From Rhodamnia argentea (Eukaryota > Streptophyta > Magnoliopsida > Myrtales > Myrtaceae): a stretch of 64,000 nucleotides of DNA. The notes beneath the pieces are model-generated. The model was not told the DNA's origin. It saw only the letters and a list, made by a program, of their open reading frames with translations, and did no database searches. The stretch lies in the NCBI RefSeq assembly GCF_020921035.1, contig NC_063156.1, forward strand, positions 26,336,283 to 26,400,282. The letters are read 5' to 3'. Position numbers and translations under genes: made by a program. This document shows, one piece after another, positions 37,445 through 49,121 of the stretch (position 1 is its first letter; each line of letters begins with the position of its first letter).

Positions 37445-40400
37445 TCAAACCTCAAGTCCAACTGATACATGAGAAAAGCACGTGGACAAAATAATGCCCT
37501 TCTCATAGCCCATGACTTGAACCTCCTTCCTGCAAAGTACTTGTGGTCAGTTTCTAACTCTCCTCAACACAAACGGACGCTTACTACTGCCACAGATCAA
37601 GCCCACATCCACGTTTGATAGAACTTCAAATAAAAGCAGCATTTGAATGTGATTTTCCATCCAAAATTCAAAAAACACAGATAAATTTACAGGATACGAG
37701 GTAACAGAATGACCATATATCCGCACACTGGCAACTTTTAAGGAAATTCTGGTTTGAAACAACAATAACTGATAAAAATTTCCAGATATAAAAAGAATCT
37801 TGGCGAACAGAGGTTAGTAGAACAGTCCATCAAACCAACTATACCTACCAAGGGGAATAAATGCGAATCAGGTTTCCAATTTCAAGATCAACATCGTTGC
37901 AAATTCTTGGGTTAAAAATTACAGTCCTCTTTCTTCCTGTTAAATCTGCCTGACTACAATGTGAGGATAGGGTTCCCTGCAGACACAGAAATGAACATTC
38001 ACATCCTGTTGTGCACTCATTTTTACATACATGAATGTATACACCCAAAAAATAGCGGCACTATCAGTACTTAAAACAAAAAGGGAAAAGCAAGACGGTT
38101 TCAAGAGAATAAGCAATTACAGTTCAGTAATTCATATTCTTCCAACTTGAAAGGATTCGAATTTTCAAAGTACGAACGAAACCTTCCCTCATAATCTAGT
38201 TATGATTTCCAAGTCATTAAGCAAAAATATACATGTCAACAACAGCTCTTGCACTTAATTGGTATCCACCAGACAGCATAAAATCTGGATAATTACAATT
38301 AGAAAGGACAAACGTAATAGCCTGGCTTTTCAGTTAAGCATGTATTTAGATTCCTCCTAAATCTCTTAGACTGATGTGCAAGTTATGAGAATGACTAATC
38401 ACAAATTTAACCTCTTGGTTCTGTTCCAGAGAGCAAAGACAAACTGTGAGCTTTGCATCCAAGTTTTTTGACAGGATCATTACATCAATGAAGCCTGATC
38501 TACCTGAGGAAAAATGACAAATAGTCAAAAATAGGCAACAAAAAAAAGCACCTTTTCTTAGACAGGAAGAAACAATTTTAGCAATGCCTTTTTCCGTTGG
38601 TAATATTACCGATCTTTCTACTTAGTAAAGCCTAATTTTTTAATCCTATTTCAGAGGAGATGCTGTTTTCAGGAAAAAAAGTGATGAGTTCACAACTTGC
38701 ACTGGCACCAGCCTGCAGCCTCTTCAAGAATTCCTGCTCGCTCTCCTTTTCAACCTGCATGACCTGTTGCAATTTTCCAAATAGTCCAACGCTGCAGGAT
38801 GATAGGCAACTGCAGTCAGGACTACCATCTGCTTTTACCGCCATAAGTGTGTTAATAAAAATTTAGTACCCGAAAACTACCCTGATGACTTCGGAACTGT
38901 GATAAGAGCACTTCCACTGTCCAAAGGAGTAGAATCTAAAACTTGCTGAATGCAATCTGCCATGCTTTGTCGTTTACGATATGCCGCAGGAAGCTTCAGC
39001 TCATCTAAGTTGCTCTGGATGCAAAAATACAAACAGTTTCAAGTGTACGCAAGGAAAAAGCACGAAAAGAAGAGAAGAGTCAAAATCAAGGAGTCAAAGT
39101 CAAGGAATACTTCATCTTCACTAGGTGATTTACTATCCATTGCCTCGAGCTCCCCTTCATCATCCGGCTTTCCTTGTCCCGTAGAAAATGTACTTCTCTT
39201 GTTTGCAAAGCCCATCCTAGGCTGTCTTTTTCTACCAGACTTCATCATAAAGTAAATCAAAAAGTAAATCCCTTGCCCTGACTAGTCAAAACTTTTCAAC
39301 AACGGAAAGGGAAAACCGTTACATTTGGAAGGCTACTGCTGTCATGGAGTCCATCTAGAAGGTCAGCCATAGAATGCTTAGCATATCGATGTCCAAGAAG
39401 TAGCGCATTGGACGGCATGACTTCTGAATCTTCATTTTCTTCTTGATCGAAATCATCAGAGGCATCTACACCATGATAGCCCGGATCTATTCCCTTCACA
39501 TCTTCACGTATTTCAGGCTGTTCACATACTTTTTGTGAACCCCCAATTTCATCCCGCACAATACAGGACAAGTGTTCATCCTTGCGGCGAAAGCCAAATG
39601 ACAATTTTGCCTTGGCTTTGCCTTTGGAAGCTGTTGCAGTTAGTTGGCATATTCAACCACAGATCATACCATGCAGAAACATGGACAAAAATACAGCAAA
39701 GTTCAAAGAGGTGATAATGGGTGAGAAGTAGAAATCACTCTATGGGATGCAACGGAACCAAGCAAGAAATTCAAGAAGGAAATAGTTGATCAGAAGTAAG
39801 AAACCAGTCATTATAGGCAATCCCCTAGACGAGTCAATGTGAAGTTTCATAAGTAATTAAACCCAAGTGCTGAAATTAGGCTTATATTATCAATAGTTAC
39901 CCAACCAAAACAAACGAAGTTTAGTCTTTGAAAAATAAAGCTAGCTACCTAATGTCACTGACAAAAACCAATGACCAAATTTCATACCATCCTATATTGC
40001 TGATTCTCAGTTTTCAAGGACAAAGTATGGTGATTAAAGGAAGGCAAACAAGGAACTTACATAGAAATATAAATCATGAGATTGGCCAGCTGTAAATTAT
40101 AAAATTATATTGCAAGATTCAATTTAAAAAGTACGGTGAAAAGTAAGAAATTCAATTTAATCACCGCAAACTCTCAAATAGAAAGATAGACTAGGTATAA
40201 AATCTACATCAACTAAATTGTAAGGTCAAAGTCACAGAAGAGTGCAGGAAAAAGCACGTAATCCCAACTAAAATATGATGCATACTTATGTACTCTGTCA
40301 ATTTCGACCTCAGAATAAATCACCAAGATGATTTTCTTGAAACAGCATACCATTTGTTTAATCAAGAACTGAACTCTTTATAGCAACCTACACCGTTATT

Positions 40401-42076
40401 GTGACACCAAATCTTCTACAGTTCCATAAATAGAAAACTCTCCATGTTGAAACTTTAAAGAACTGAGATGTAATAAGCTGCTTTGCATCGCATATAGAAA
40501 TTCTAAACCCTAAAATGAAGCATATTTTGTAGTTGCCTGATGGCAACCTATGTAAAGCTATGGAAGGAAACTTCAGAAAGGCACAAAAACAGAACAAAAC
40601 ATATGCAATTAAAACCTTCGAAGTTATGTAACCTTTAGAACAGTGGTTTGCTCTAGAGCGGGTAGCATGTCCCAATGAACATGAAGCACTTTGAATAGGG
40701 TGGACTGATTCTCCGGCATCTTTGACTACAACAGAGAGTGTTGGCGATTCCTTCTCTTTCGTTACAGAGGCATGAAAGTCAACTTCCTGAATCTTTCCAT
40801 GACTTGACCGAGTGGAAAGTTTAGCATGCAAGCAACTTTCCTGAGCAAGGTAGAAAAAAGCAAAGGCTGCTTAGATAATGAATAACAATATCCAAGGACA
40901 GATATGCCATGGCCAAGTAAAGGGCTGACCTATTTCTTGATGTACCTCATCATCAGATATCATTTCGTCATCATCTGCAGTGCAGCGCATGAATTCACTC
41001 TTTGGAGAGCAGCTGAAGCGATGGTCATTGCCAAAATCAGGAACTTCAACCTCGTCCTCCAGAGGGAACTCGGCTTGCCCCTAATCGAACAAGTTACACA
41101 ATTAACAATAGAATCATTATACTAAGCAAAATAAGCTGAAAACATTATCTAGGAAAACCCTTAACACCTGCCTCAAATGGTTTAACAGAGCTCCAAACAG
41201 CAGAAGTTTCTCCTGCATCTGTTCAAATTGCAGATATTTGAACATTCCATGATAAAGAACAGTTATGATGAACACTAGGGTAACAGTAGCAGCACCAATT
41301 GCTAAATCATATGTGGACTATTAGCGAAATATCAACACAGATTTCTTCAAATCCAATTGCAAATTTACAATGCTCGCCGACAAACATATCCATTCAAAAG
41401 CGAAGAAGAGAATTTCAAGGGAAAAAGAAGAAGAAACAGAAATACAGGTACCTCTAAGTTTTTCCAGCTGAGACAGAATTTGCAGTCCGTCCTATGCAAG
41501 CACAAAATATACAGTCAGAACAGACGATCCATGCGAATTCCGATGCTTAGCCGGCTCTAAATATCTCAAAAACCGAGTTGAATCTGAGCGGCAGCATCGA
41601 CCTCGCACACAGAACACAAGCGTGAACACTCTTTCAGTAGTTTCCAGACAGAGCAACCGGAAGCGGTCGTGCATAAAAATCACGCCCAACGCAATCCATC
41701 AAAAACAAAGAACGATCCTACAGAGAGCCAAGTGTTAACCTCTCTCTCGGCGTGCGCGCCTAACGAGACGCAGTCATCCGACAGGTCGCCGTCGATGTCC
41801 TCCTCGTCGGCTGCAAATGTTCAGGTTCGCCGCCACAATGTCACGTAGAGAGAGAGAGAGAGAGAGTGAGAGAGATGTGGAGGCGAAGAGCGACGTGAGG
41901 GCACCTGAGAAGCTCTGGTCGAAGTCCGGATTTCCCGGGAAAAGGTTTTGCCGCCGCATTTCCTCCGATTCAGGTCGTTTCAGCTCCGCGAAATTTGAAG
42001 TCAGAACGGCTGAGTCGCTGAGTCGCGCGGTGCGAGAGGCGAGCTGTTTGAAAGAGAGGAGTAGTTGGAGTTCCAT
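37445..42076 (-). CDS. Uncharacterised plant protein, 13 exons, with an OB-fold-like C-terminal segment
   Basis: I reconstructed 13 exons: 41905-42076, 41740-41810, 41452-41491, 41172-41212, 40946-41080, 40633-40840, 39317-39630, 39111-39239, 38881-39014, 38709-38791, 38412-38503, 37849-37976 and 37445-37529. They give 543 residues, with every phase matching. Exon 4 appears to use a GC donor (GAG|GCAGGT), because the nearby GT breaks the frame. The first ~400 residues are hydrophilic, rich in acidic and Lys/Arg clusters (SGRKRQPRMGFANKR), probably disordered and nuclear. The end is compact: LPAAYRKRQSMADCIQQVLD, VGLFGKLQQVMQVEKESEQE, GFIDVMILSKNLDAKLTVCL, GRKRTVIFNPRICNDVDLEI and GNLIRIYSPWKEVQV. 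The alternating strands and IRIYSPW resemble an OB fold, hinting at nucleic-acid binding. I do not recognise the family by name, so the function is open. Confidence 0.8.
41847..41866. repeat. (GA)n microsatellite in intron 1 of the 13-exon gene
   Basis: About ten AG dinucleotides in the first intron, close to its 3' end on the minus strand. Confidence 0.75.
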
Positions 42077-42288
42077 CGGGGATGATGGGCCTTCGATCTT
42101 ACTGGGCCCCCACTAAAGCTCAATCGAAAATTCTTTGGTTGGGCCTGAATTGGCGCTAAGCTCAGATTGGCTGGTATCATTAGTTGGTACTAATGATGAT
42201 TATCATCGAGATTAACGAAACTTCGGCTCCTTTTGTTTCGCCTACGGGGGGGGGAGGGCAAAGAGTCGACCGTCGTTCCTAGTGATCA

Positions 42289-42515
42289 TTTGTTGCATTT
42301 GTTTTCGCTAAAGTGCATAAAATCGTTGGAGGTAGAGATTCGCTTTGTAAAAATTTTAGGCCTTATATATCTAGGCTAATGTTGTATCGACTGCTATGTG
42401 AAGACTTCCTATCTCCATCTTTTCACATTATTGGTTTCATTTACAATGCTGGGGATGTCCCTAAATTTCTGTACTTCATCTGATAAGTAATACTTACATT
42501 TCACACGAAAAAGAA
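42289..42515 (+). mobile_element. LINE 3'-terminal fragment (copy 2 of a shared family)
   Basis: Shares with 8284-8497 the phrases GCTAAGGTGCATAAAA (here GCTAAAGTGCATAAAA), GACTTCCTATCTCCATCTTT, ACAATGCTGGGGATG and CTTCATCTG...TACTTACATTTCAC, in the same order. It contains only the untranslated tail and the last few codons. It lies immediately upstream of AT-rich DNA with no gene. Confidence 0.55.
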
Positions 42516-42516
42516 T

Positions 42517-43319
42517 TAAATATATTTGTCTACTCACCGTAATTCCGTTCAATACATTGAATCTAATTACTAAAATGAAATGAGCGACAGTTTTATGAGA
42601 TATGCATTTAGTTTTTTCTACTTTATAATTTTAAATATTAAACTGTAAAATTCAATAGTATTTTAAAATATATTATATTGTTACCTAATTATTTTTAATC
42701 TCAAACTAAAAAATATGCGAATCACGGATTAAAACTGCAAAAATTAAAGTTCATGAACCTTTGTTCTTATCTATATTAATACAACATAAATTTAATTTAT
42801 CTATTCATTGTAATTCTCTTGGTGTAACATATTTAATTATTTTTTTTTGGTCGACTATGTCTAATTAATTGAAAAGAAATAATTCGTATGTAGCTTATTT
42901 ATTAAGATCATGTGTACATAATTTGTTCCATTTTTCTTTTTTGGTTAAGTATTTTCAATTTGAATTTTCTTATTTGTTTTATTCTTTTTTTGGTTAACGA
43001 GATTTGTTCAATGAAAAATTTTCCGATAACATTGCACGCGAGTAAATCTACAACATGAAATCGGAACAAAGGACGGCGTATTGAATCTATGTTAGTTCAA
43101 TGAACTAATTTCATAACAATCAAGTAAAATCCAGAGTACAAAAAAAAAATTGTTTGTAGTATAATCATGTATAAGTCTTCTCAAGCTTTCAAATGATAGC
43201 CAGTGAGATTAAATTTTATTAGCAAAGATGTGAGGAAATGCTCATACATCAAAATACTTTGAAGAGAAATTAGAGCAAGCCATTGATATTGCTATTGTGA
43301 AAGATCGTAGAGGAAGAGT
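42517..43319. other. AT-rich intergenic DNA, no gene
   Basis: Extremely AT-rich with no open frame worth naming and no bounded repeat seen. Confidence 0.5.
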
Positions 43320-44609
43320 GCTTGCAATTTGACACCACGCATCTAGGGTTTTGTTTTGCGCCAACAGACGAGGAGCACTTCCTCTACTTGGTGAAGAAGG
43401 TATAGACACCGCCCGATCTTATTCCTAAGAACAATATCTATCGAGAGGAGCAGCCGTCGAAGATGTTCGACCCGGCTACTGATAAATTCTCAGTAGGGCC
43501 CTTTTTCCTTCGAGGCGATGAGTAGTTGGGAAAAGTACCAAAAAAGTTCTAAACCTATTGCATTGATACCAGTTCGGTGATAAACATTTTAATTAGATTA
43601 ATTTAGTCCTAAACATTTTCACATTGGTATCAATTCAGTCCATCCGACCAATTTAGGATGAAAACCGCTAATGTGGATGTTGATAATCCTATGTGACACC
43701 GTCGATCTTGACGTGAAATTTTCTTTTTTGTAATTTTTTTTCTTTACTTTTTTTCTTCCCCTATTTTTGTTGCGGGTGGTCGTCTGGCCACTAGGCACAA
43801 GCTATGCCTGGGCGCCGGTGAGGCCGGCTTGCTAGCCTCGCCTAGCATGGGCAAGTGTTGGCCACCTCCTTGATGCGAGGTCGACCCTAGCTCAAGCGAA
43901 GCCCGACTAGGCCGCCTTTACCCGGGCTAGGGTCGAGCTTGCCTGATTTGGCAAGTGGGGAGGCCTAGCCGGAGCTCGCCTTTGCCTCGGCAAGGTCGAC
44001 TCCCGCTTGTGGCCGATGGTTGACTGACCCCGGCAATAATAACAAGGGAAGGGAAAAAAAGTAAGGAAAAAATAATATAATTTTTCAAAAAAATTATTTA
44101 AAAAAATTCCACATTAGCGCTAGTGATGCCACGTAGGGCGATTGACATCCACCTTAGCATTTTCCGGCTTAAATTGGCTGGATGAACTAAATTGATACAA
44201 ATGGAAAAAGAAATAGGACTAAATTGGTCAAATTGAAAGGTTTATGATTGAATTGGTATGAATACAATAAGTTCATGACTTTTTTGGTACTTTTCCCTAT
44301 GTTTTCATGGTGTCGGGGGAGATCAAATCGAGAGTTCAAATGACGGCCGGTTCAAGGCTGTGGAAAGGCCAAAATTAGGTGGAGATCAAGAATTCACGAG
44401 GCAATCAAGGCGGTTCCAAATGGCCCTTTTCGTTGGAAACGAAGAGTAGTTTGAGCAAGAAGGATGGCAAATCCACCGATCATTGTTGGATCGCGTCTTC
44501 TTTTTCTCCTCCACTCCTTGCCTTTGAAGGTCATAGTACAGCGAGTAAAGTTGACTCGACGCATGTGAATTCTTTGCAGTGCTTGCTATTGGATCATCTC
44601 TCTTTTTAA
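43320..44609 (+). pseudogene. NAC-domain transcription factor pseudogene, split by an inverted-repeat element
   Basis: Before the inserted element, 43337-43519 translates as HLGFCFAPTDEEHFLYLVKK and then TPPDLIPKNNIYREEQPSKM. This matches NAC subdomains A-B (GFRFHPTDEEL...YLKKKV...IP..NIY..EP). After the element, from 44298, the frame resumes as YVFMVSGEIKSRVQMTAGSR, then VEIKNSRGNQGGSKWPFSLE and DGKSTDHCWIASSFS. This matches subdomains C-D (FF...K..SR..RTAG.G.W...G...I.D..G...G.K...F). In-frame stops occur at 43403-43405 (TAG) and about 44371 (TAG). NAC proteins are plant transcription factors; this copy cannot make one. It lacks the N-terminal start and the usual introns are not evident. 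Confidence 0.75.
43528..44297. mobile_element. Inverted-repeat element, family A, copy 6, inside the NAC pseudogene
   Basis: The terminal 12 bases are perfectly inverted: GGGAAAAGTACC at the left and GGTACTTTTCCC at the right, within longer imperfect arms of about 60 bases. A GC-rich core (43800-44030) carries the phrases CTAGCC, GGCCTAGCCGG and CTCGCCTTTGCCTCGG. The same plan is seen in the other family A copies. It sits precisely between two NAC subdomains, which fixes its ends independently of the repeat comparison. No clean target duplication is left. Confidence 0.75.
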
Positions 44610-45880
44610 GGTACTACGAATTGATGGTAAAAATACTTTAATCATCAAGATTTAAATTTATCGATCACTTGCATTGCTTGAAATAATTGATTAATAAAAA
44701 AAAAATATTTGATTTTATCTGAACATTTTCGTGAATGAAGAAAATAGTTTTTATTCATTCATCTTCGTAAGAGATGATTTTAAAAAAAAATATTTTTCGA
44801 ATTATTCGTTTGCCCCAAGCCAAATGGGACCTGAGATCAAACTCATTCCTCACAACACTTTGTCTCCCATCAGGGATGGATTGACGCCCTCTACAACTGT
44901 TCACCAGGGGATCATTCGACGAGCAAAAACCGAAGCCTTTCGTCAACCGCCACGACGGCGTGATCATCGTGGATGGATTCGACCTCCATTGCCGCTTCTC
45001 GGGCGATTGCTCGCCAGGAGACTGATCATCGAGTAACTTGACTGCTATGGATGACACGACCTCATTAAAGCCTTGTATCGCTTGTTCGCCAGAAGACCCG
45101 ACAAGCAAATGTGAAGCCCTTCATCACAACAGCAGATATGGTTATGGCGGAGCTTTTCCTCATACCGACGGTTCCCCGGCTTCTCATGGCGACACGACCT
45201 GCCCCGAGTCGATGGGGATCGCACGAGCGATTGGAGATGGCGATCCCCGGGGGGTGGTTCGACTGGATAATCAGCAGCAACGAAGAAGAGAGGCCGATTC
45301 TCTCCGGTGATGGTGGGCCCTTCTTCAACGACGGCGAGGCTGCCTTTGCATTTTGGAGAATTCAGATCTCGCGCTCGCACCTGCACTCCGTGCTCCAAGT
45401 CGATCGGAGTTCTTCAATATTGATCCATGACGGGATTGAGGCCACAGTCAAGCAAGTCGCAAATTAACATGAAAGCTATTGGAAAATTAGAAAGGAACAC
45501 TTTTCAATGAGAGTGTTTTCAATTGGATAAATGAGGCAAATAGACCCTAAGTCTTGGCTCAATGCGAACATTTTTTGAAAAATATTTTTCAAATTATTTA
45601 TTTTTCGTAAAGCAAACGAAGCCTAAATGTTCAATGGTTCCTCAACTCTTCATATAAAAACAAAAAATAAAAGTTATCATAATTACACTATTTCACGGAT
45701 CTTGAAAAATCTTTTCTTTTCAATCCATTTCCAACGTCAAAAAGAAAACATCACAATCTTTTTATTATTATTATTTTTTACCTTTTTGGTCTTTATAAGT
45801 ATTACGATAGTTTCACTACAGTTTATAATGTCTACAATAGTAATAGTAAAATCTCAAAACTTTCTGAAGTACTAACATAA
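44610..45880. other. Family D repeat fragments around a GC-rich open segment
   Basis: 44640-44840 and 45480-45640 carry family D phrases (ATCACTTGCATTGCTT, AAATATTTTTCAAATTATTT, CGTAAAGCAAACGAAG). Between them, 44870-45470 is GC-rich, with overlapping frames of 80-118 codons on both strands (44731-45036, 45038-45310 and 45111-45467 plus; 45045-45398 minus). None matches a family I know. It could be the decayed 3' part of the NAC gene or captured host DNA. Confidence 0.35.
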
Positions 45881-45891
45881 CCAACTTTTGA

Positions 45892-46574
45892 GGCAAAAGG
45901 ATATAAAAAGTGCCAAAACTTATGTACGACACTCACTTTAATGCCAAAAATTTTCACTGTCTCACTTAAGTGCCAAATCGATGAAAAAACCAAACTTAAG
46001 TGCCAAATTGAAGAAATTCCGACCAAATTGATTACGTAGCATTTATAATTAAATTTTTAATATGTCGTGGCATATTTTTCAAAAAATTCAATCCATATGG
46101 ATTTCTAAATTTAAAAATAAGCTAAAAGCTAACTATTTTTTAACATACGTACTTAATAAAAAATTTATTTAAATTAAATTTAAAAAATCAGCAAAAAAGA
46201 GAAGGGCTAAGAGCCAAGCGACGAGGGCTTGCACACCCTTCTCTCTCTAATTTAACTTATATTTATATTTAATTTAAATGATATCTTTGAAGTTTTAGTT
46301 TTTTATTATTTAATCTAAGCAATTTTGTATTTTTTAATTTTTAATATGTTTTCTGAACTTTTAGCTTCTTTTATTCCCGATTGGACATCCGGCCAGTCAT
46401 GTTGGCTTCAGATATTAATAGAAAAATGCCGTGTAGGATTTTTTAGACAAAGAGATCAGAGTTGGCACTTAAGTAATCATTTTTTTAAAAAAATTGACAC
46501 TTAAATGATACGAGAAAAAGTTTTAACACTAAAGTGCATCATGCATAAGTTAGATACTTCTGGTGTCTTATTGT
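45892..46574. mobile_element. Inverted-repeat element, family B, copy 2
   Basis: The left arm, GGCAAAAGGATATAAAAAGT and then GCCAAAACTTATGTACGACA, mirrors the right arm ending ...TTAGATACTTCTGGTGTCTT. The CACTTAAGTGCC phrases match copy 1. An 11-bp direct repeat, CCAACTTTTGA, flanks it at 45881-45891 and 46575-46585. It appears to have jumped into a short tandem array, whose units continue on the right side. Confidence 0.7.
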
Positions 46575-46940
46575 CCAACTTTTGATATAAACACTCCCCA
46601 AGTACTTATGACACAACTTTTGATATAAACTTTCTCAAGTTCTAATAAACTCAACTTTTGGTCTAAACTTTTCCAAAGTACGCAAAGAAAGATATTTTGG
46701 TATAAATATTCCCAAGGGGAATGCTAGATTTTGGGTAATCTTTGTCCCTTGATCTCGACATCCAAGCACAAATTCATTGGAGGAGGCATAGTGCAGCCGA
46801 TTTGCTCAAATTGTGAATATACAAACCAAAATTACGAAAGCCAGAATTAACCTTCGGTCTTAACTTTTCCAAGTAATAGTATACTTAACTTTGGTCTAAA
46901 CTTTCACAAGTGCCAATGAATCAACCGTTGGTCTAAACTT
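46575..46940. repeat. Degenerate tandem array, unit about 36-38 bp
   Basis: Units of the type CAACTTTTGGTCTAAACTTT then TCCAAGTACTAATGA recur near 46575, 46612, 46650 and, after an unrelated 150-base insertion, near 46857, 46884 and 46922. The half unit at 45870-45890, on the far side of the family B element, belongs to the same array. No coding function. Confidence 0.55.
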
Positions 46941-47495
46941 AAAGAAACCATACTATCAGAGCATGTCTCCTATTATTTGTCCTATTGCAATGAGTTTGAG
47001 AGGGAAAAATCTCAGAGTGAACGTTTCATCGCTTCGACAACTTTTTTTTTGGGGTGATATTTCTTTTGGTTCTACCAAACCTTTTGAGAGGAACATAATT
47101 GAAAATAAAAAAAAATTCTCAAAAATAGGATGATTAAGTTATTAGAGCGTGTCTCCCGCTATTTGTCATGTTGCAATGGGTTTGAGAGGGCAAAATTTGC
47201 GAAACAAGTATTTATAAATGTAGTTAAATTTAATTAAGAGAGCACGAAACAAAAAAAAAAACTTGAAAATTTCATCTATATAAAAGTCTAGGAACAATAT
47301 TTAGATTAACATAACTACGAGAAATCTAAAAATAAACTAATAGTATGTTTAATTTTTGTTATGGAAATACTTATTCTTAAAATTAAAGGAATATGAATTG
47401 ATATAACCCAAAAGAAGGGTATATATACTTAAATGGAACTATAGTATTATTTATAAAGACTAACATGGTAAAAGGTAATAAAAAAACGACATCAC

Positions 47496-47535
<40 letters not shown>

Positions 47536-48118
47536 TTAGGGAATGGATTGAAACAAAAAAAGATATTCAAAAACTAGTTAATAGTGTAATTATGAAAATT
47601 TGTCAACAGTCCTAACCGACTGATTTGACTATATTATAAAAAGTTAAGGGACTAGATTGAACAAATTGAAAGTTTAAAAACTCGATTGAACATTTGGAAA
47701 GATTTCAAGGATTACATTAAATGAATTAAAAGTTCATAGATGACACTACGCATGGGGCCAAAGTTTAGAGGCTATTTGTGTCATTTTTCCTTTTAAATTT
47801 TCTTCAATTAAATTTATTTTCTTGTATTACTTAGAATAAGTGGATTTCAGAGAAATTAACCTGGATATCTTTTAAATATGTTGTAATTTGTAATTAACTT
47901 TGCCTTTTCAAATAACTTATGAGTTTAAGAAAAATGAATTTCAATAGTACATAATTTACAGAGTAACAACTGTCATTTAACCCATGCAACCTACATCAAA
48001 CCAAATTGCCTCAATCTCATAGAGCCAAGTTCTGGCGCCCTGATCCCCGTTTACATTTGGAAATACAGACATAAGTCCATGCTTCCTTGGCTTCCTTAGC
48101 TCGATCTTGACAGAAATT
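46941..48118. other. AT-rich intergenic DNA with a TA microsatellite
   Basis: Contains (TA)n at about 47505-47533 and two near-identical phrases, AGAGCATGTCTCC(T/-)ATTATTTGTC (46959) and AGAGCGTGTCTCCCGCTATT (47145), each followed by GTTTGAGAGGG. These suggest a duplicated segment about 190 bases apart. A worn repeat tail with GATTGAACAAATTGAAAGTTT lies at 47640-47790. No gene. Confidence 0.45.
47505..47533. repeat. (TA)n microsatellite
   Basis: About 14 TA dinucleotides with one interruption, in AT-rich intergenic DNA. Confidence 0.85.
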
Positions 48119-48338
48119 ATCTGGTATGGATGTCAATTCAGTTATACATTTTTAATTTGGTTAATTTACTCCTTAACCTTTGTGTGAAAGTTCAATGTAA
48201 TCATACGGGCCGATTTCGTCGGAATGGCTACATCGAAATTGCGTGCAAAGGTTTATGATTAAATCAACAAAATTAAAAAGTTTAGAACTGAATTAACACG
48301 AATACAAATATATTTAACACTCATTGGACCATTTCCCG
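48119..48338. mobile_element. Inverted-repeat element, family A, short copy 7
   Basis: About 220 bases. The left side, CTGGTATGGATGTCAATTCA, and the right side, ...GAATTAACACGAATACAAAT and then CATTGGACCATTTCCC, are approximate inverses. The inner phrases AATCATACGGGCCGATTTCG and ATTAAATCAACAAAATTAAA are family-like. Confidence 0.45.
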
Positions 48339-48344
48339 GCTCGA

Positions 48345-48605
48345 GCTCACCTTCCTTTCTAAAGAAAAGCAGCACACCACATTTTCCAAAACCTTTATTG
48401 CTTTCTTCAGGGAAACAGAACACTTGACACCAGAAAATTGTCAAGCTGTAAACGACAGATCTTATCAGTTGGGAGTCTTCCAGCATTTTCAAATGCTTAA
48501 CTGTCCAAGCATCCATTCTCAAGGTGATTTTATCAATCATGGTTTGCATAGCTTGTCAGAAAGTCTACCAGAAACAAGGGGCAAGCCAAGATTCTAACTG
48601 GCTAT
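48345..48605 (-). mobile_element. LINE reverse-transcriptase fragment
   Basis: On the minus strand GLPLVSGRLSDKLCKP is followed, after a one-base shift, by MIDKITLRMDAWTVKHLKML and LIRSVVYSLTIFWCQVFCFP. This matches the end of the RT domain of plant L1 LINEs (LGxPLxxGRL...I.KI..R...W..K.LS...LI.SVL.S...FW...F.LP). It is a short, frame-shifted relic without a recognisable tail. Confidence 0.65.
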
Positions 48606-49114
48606 TCCCCTTTTGGAAAGCCACTAATGGTGATAAGCTCAGAACAATGATTTTGAGTCATACCCAAAATTCCTAACAAAAAAAAAATTGCAGGGCATTT
48701 ATAATGAGAGGATTTAGACTATTAATTAACAAGATCTCATTACATAGCCAAGTTCAGTAAGATTGATGCTTGATCGGCTGTAACCCGTCATTAGGACGCT
48801 GACCAATAATAGGTCGTCACGTGTCCTAGGATACGGACCGATAGAGGGTCACCGTGGTCATAAAGACGCGAACTGGTATCTGGCCTACTTAAAATGTTGG
48901 GGAGTAGGTACGGTCTTTTCGGGCAAGTCACGCCTTTTATGACGTTCCGGTAAGACGAGGATAACTCGAGATTCTATCACTAGTTTTGACTTATTTCTTA
49001 ATGGAGCAATGTCCCTTGCGGCGCCCCTAAAAAAAAAAAACTCCTCGACATGGAAAATGTTTGTTACCAATGAACTTAGGATATTACAAAACACAAAAAA
49101 AAAAAAAAAACATT

Positions 49115-49121
49115 ATATAAA
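49115..49121 (+). promoter_or_regulatory. Candidate TATA box for the SANT-domain gene
   Basis: ATTATATAAAGGC, a good TATA match. A CT-rich leader follows about 70 bases later. It is 1.85 kb from the start codon, so it is valid only if a 5' UTR intron exists. Confidence 0.4.
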
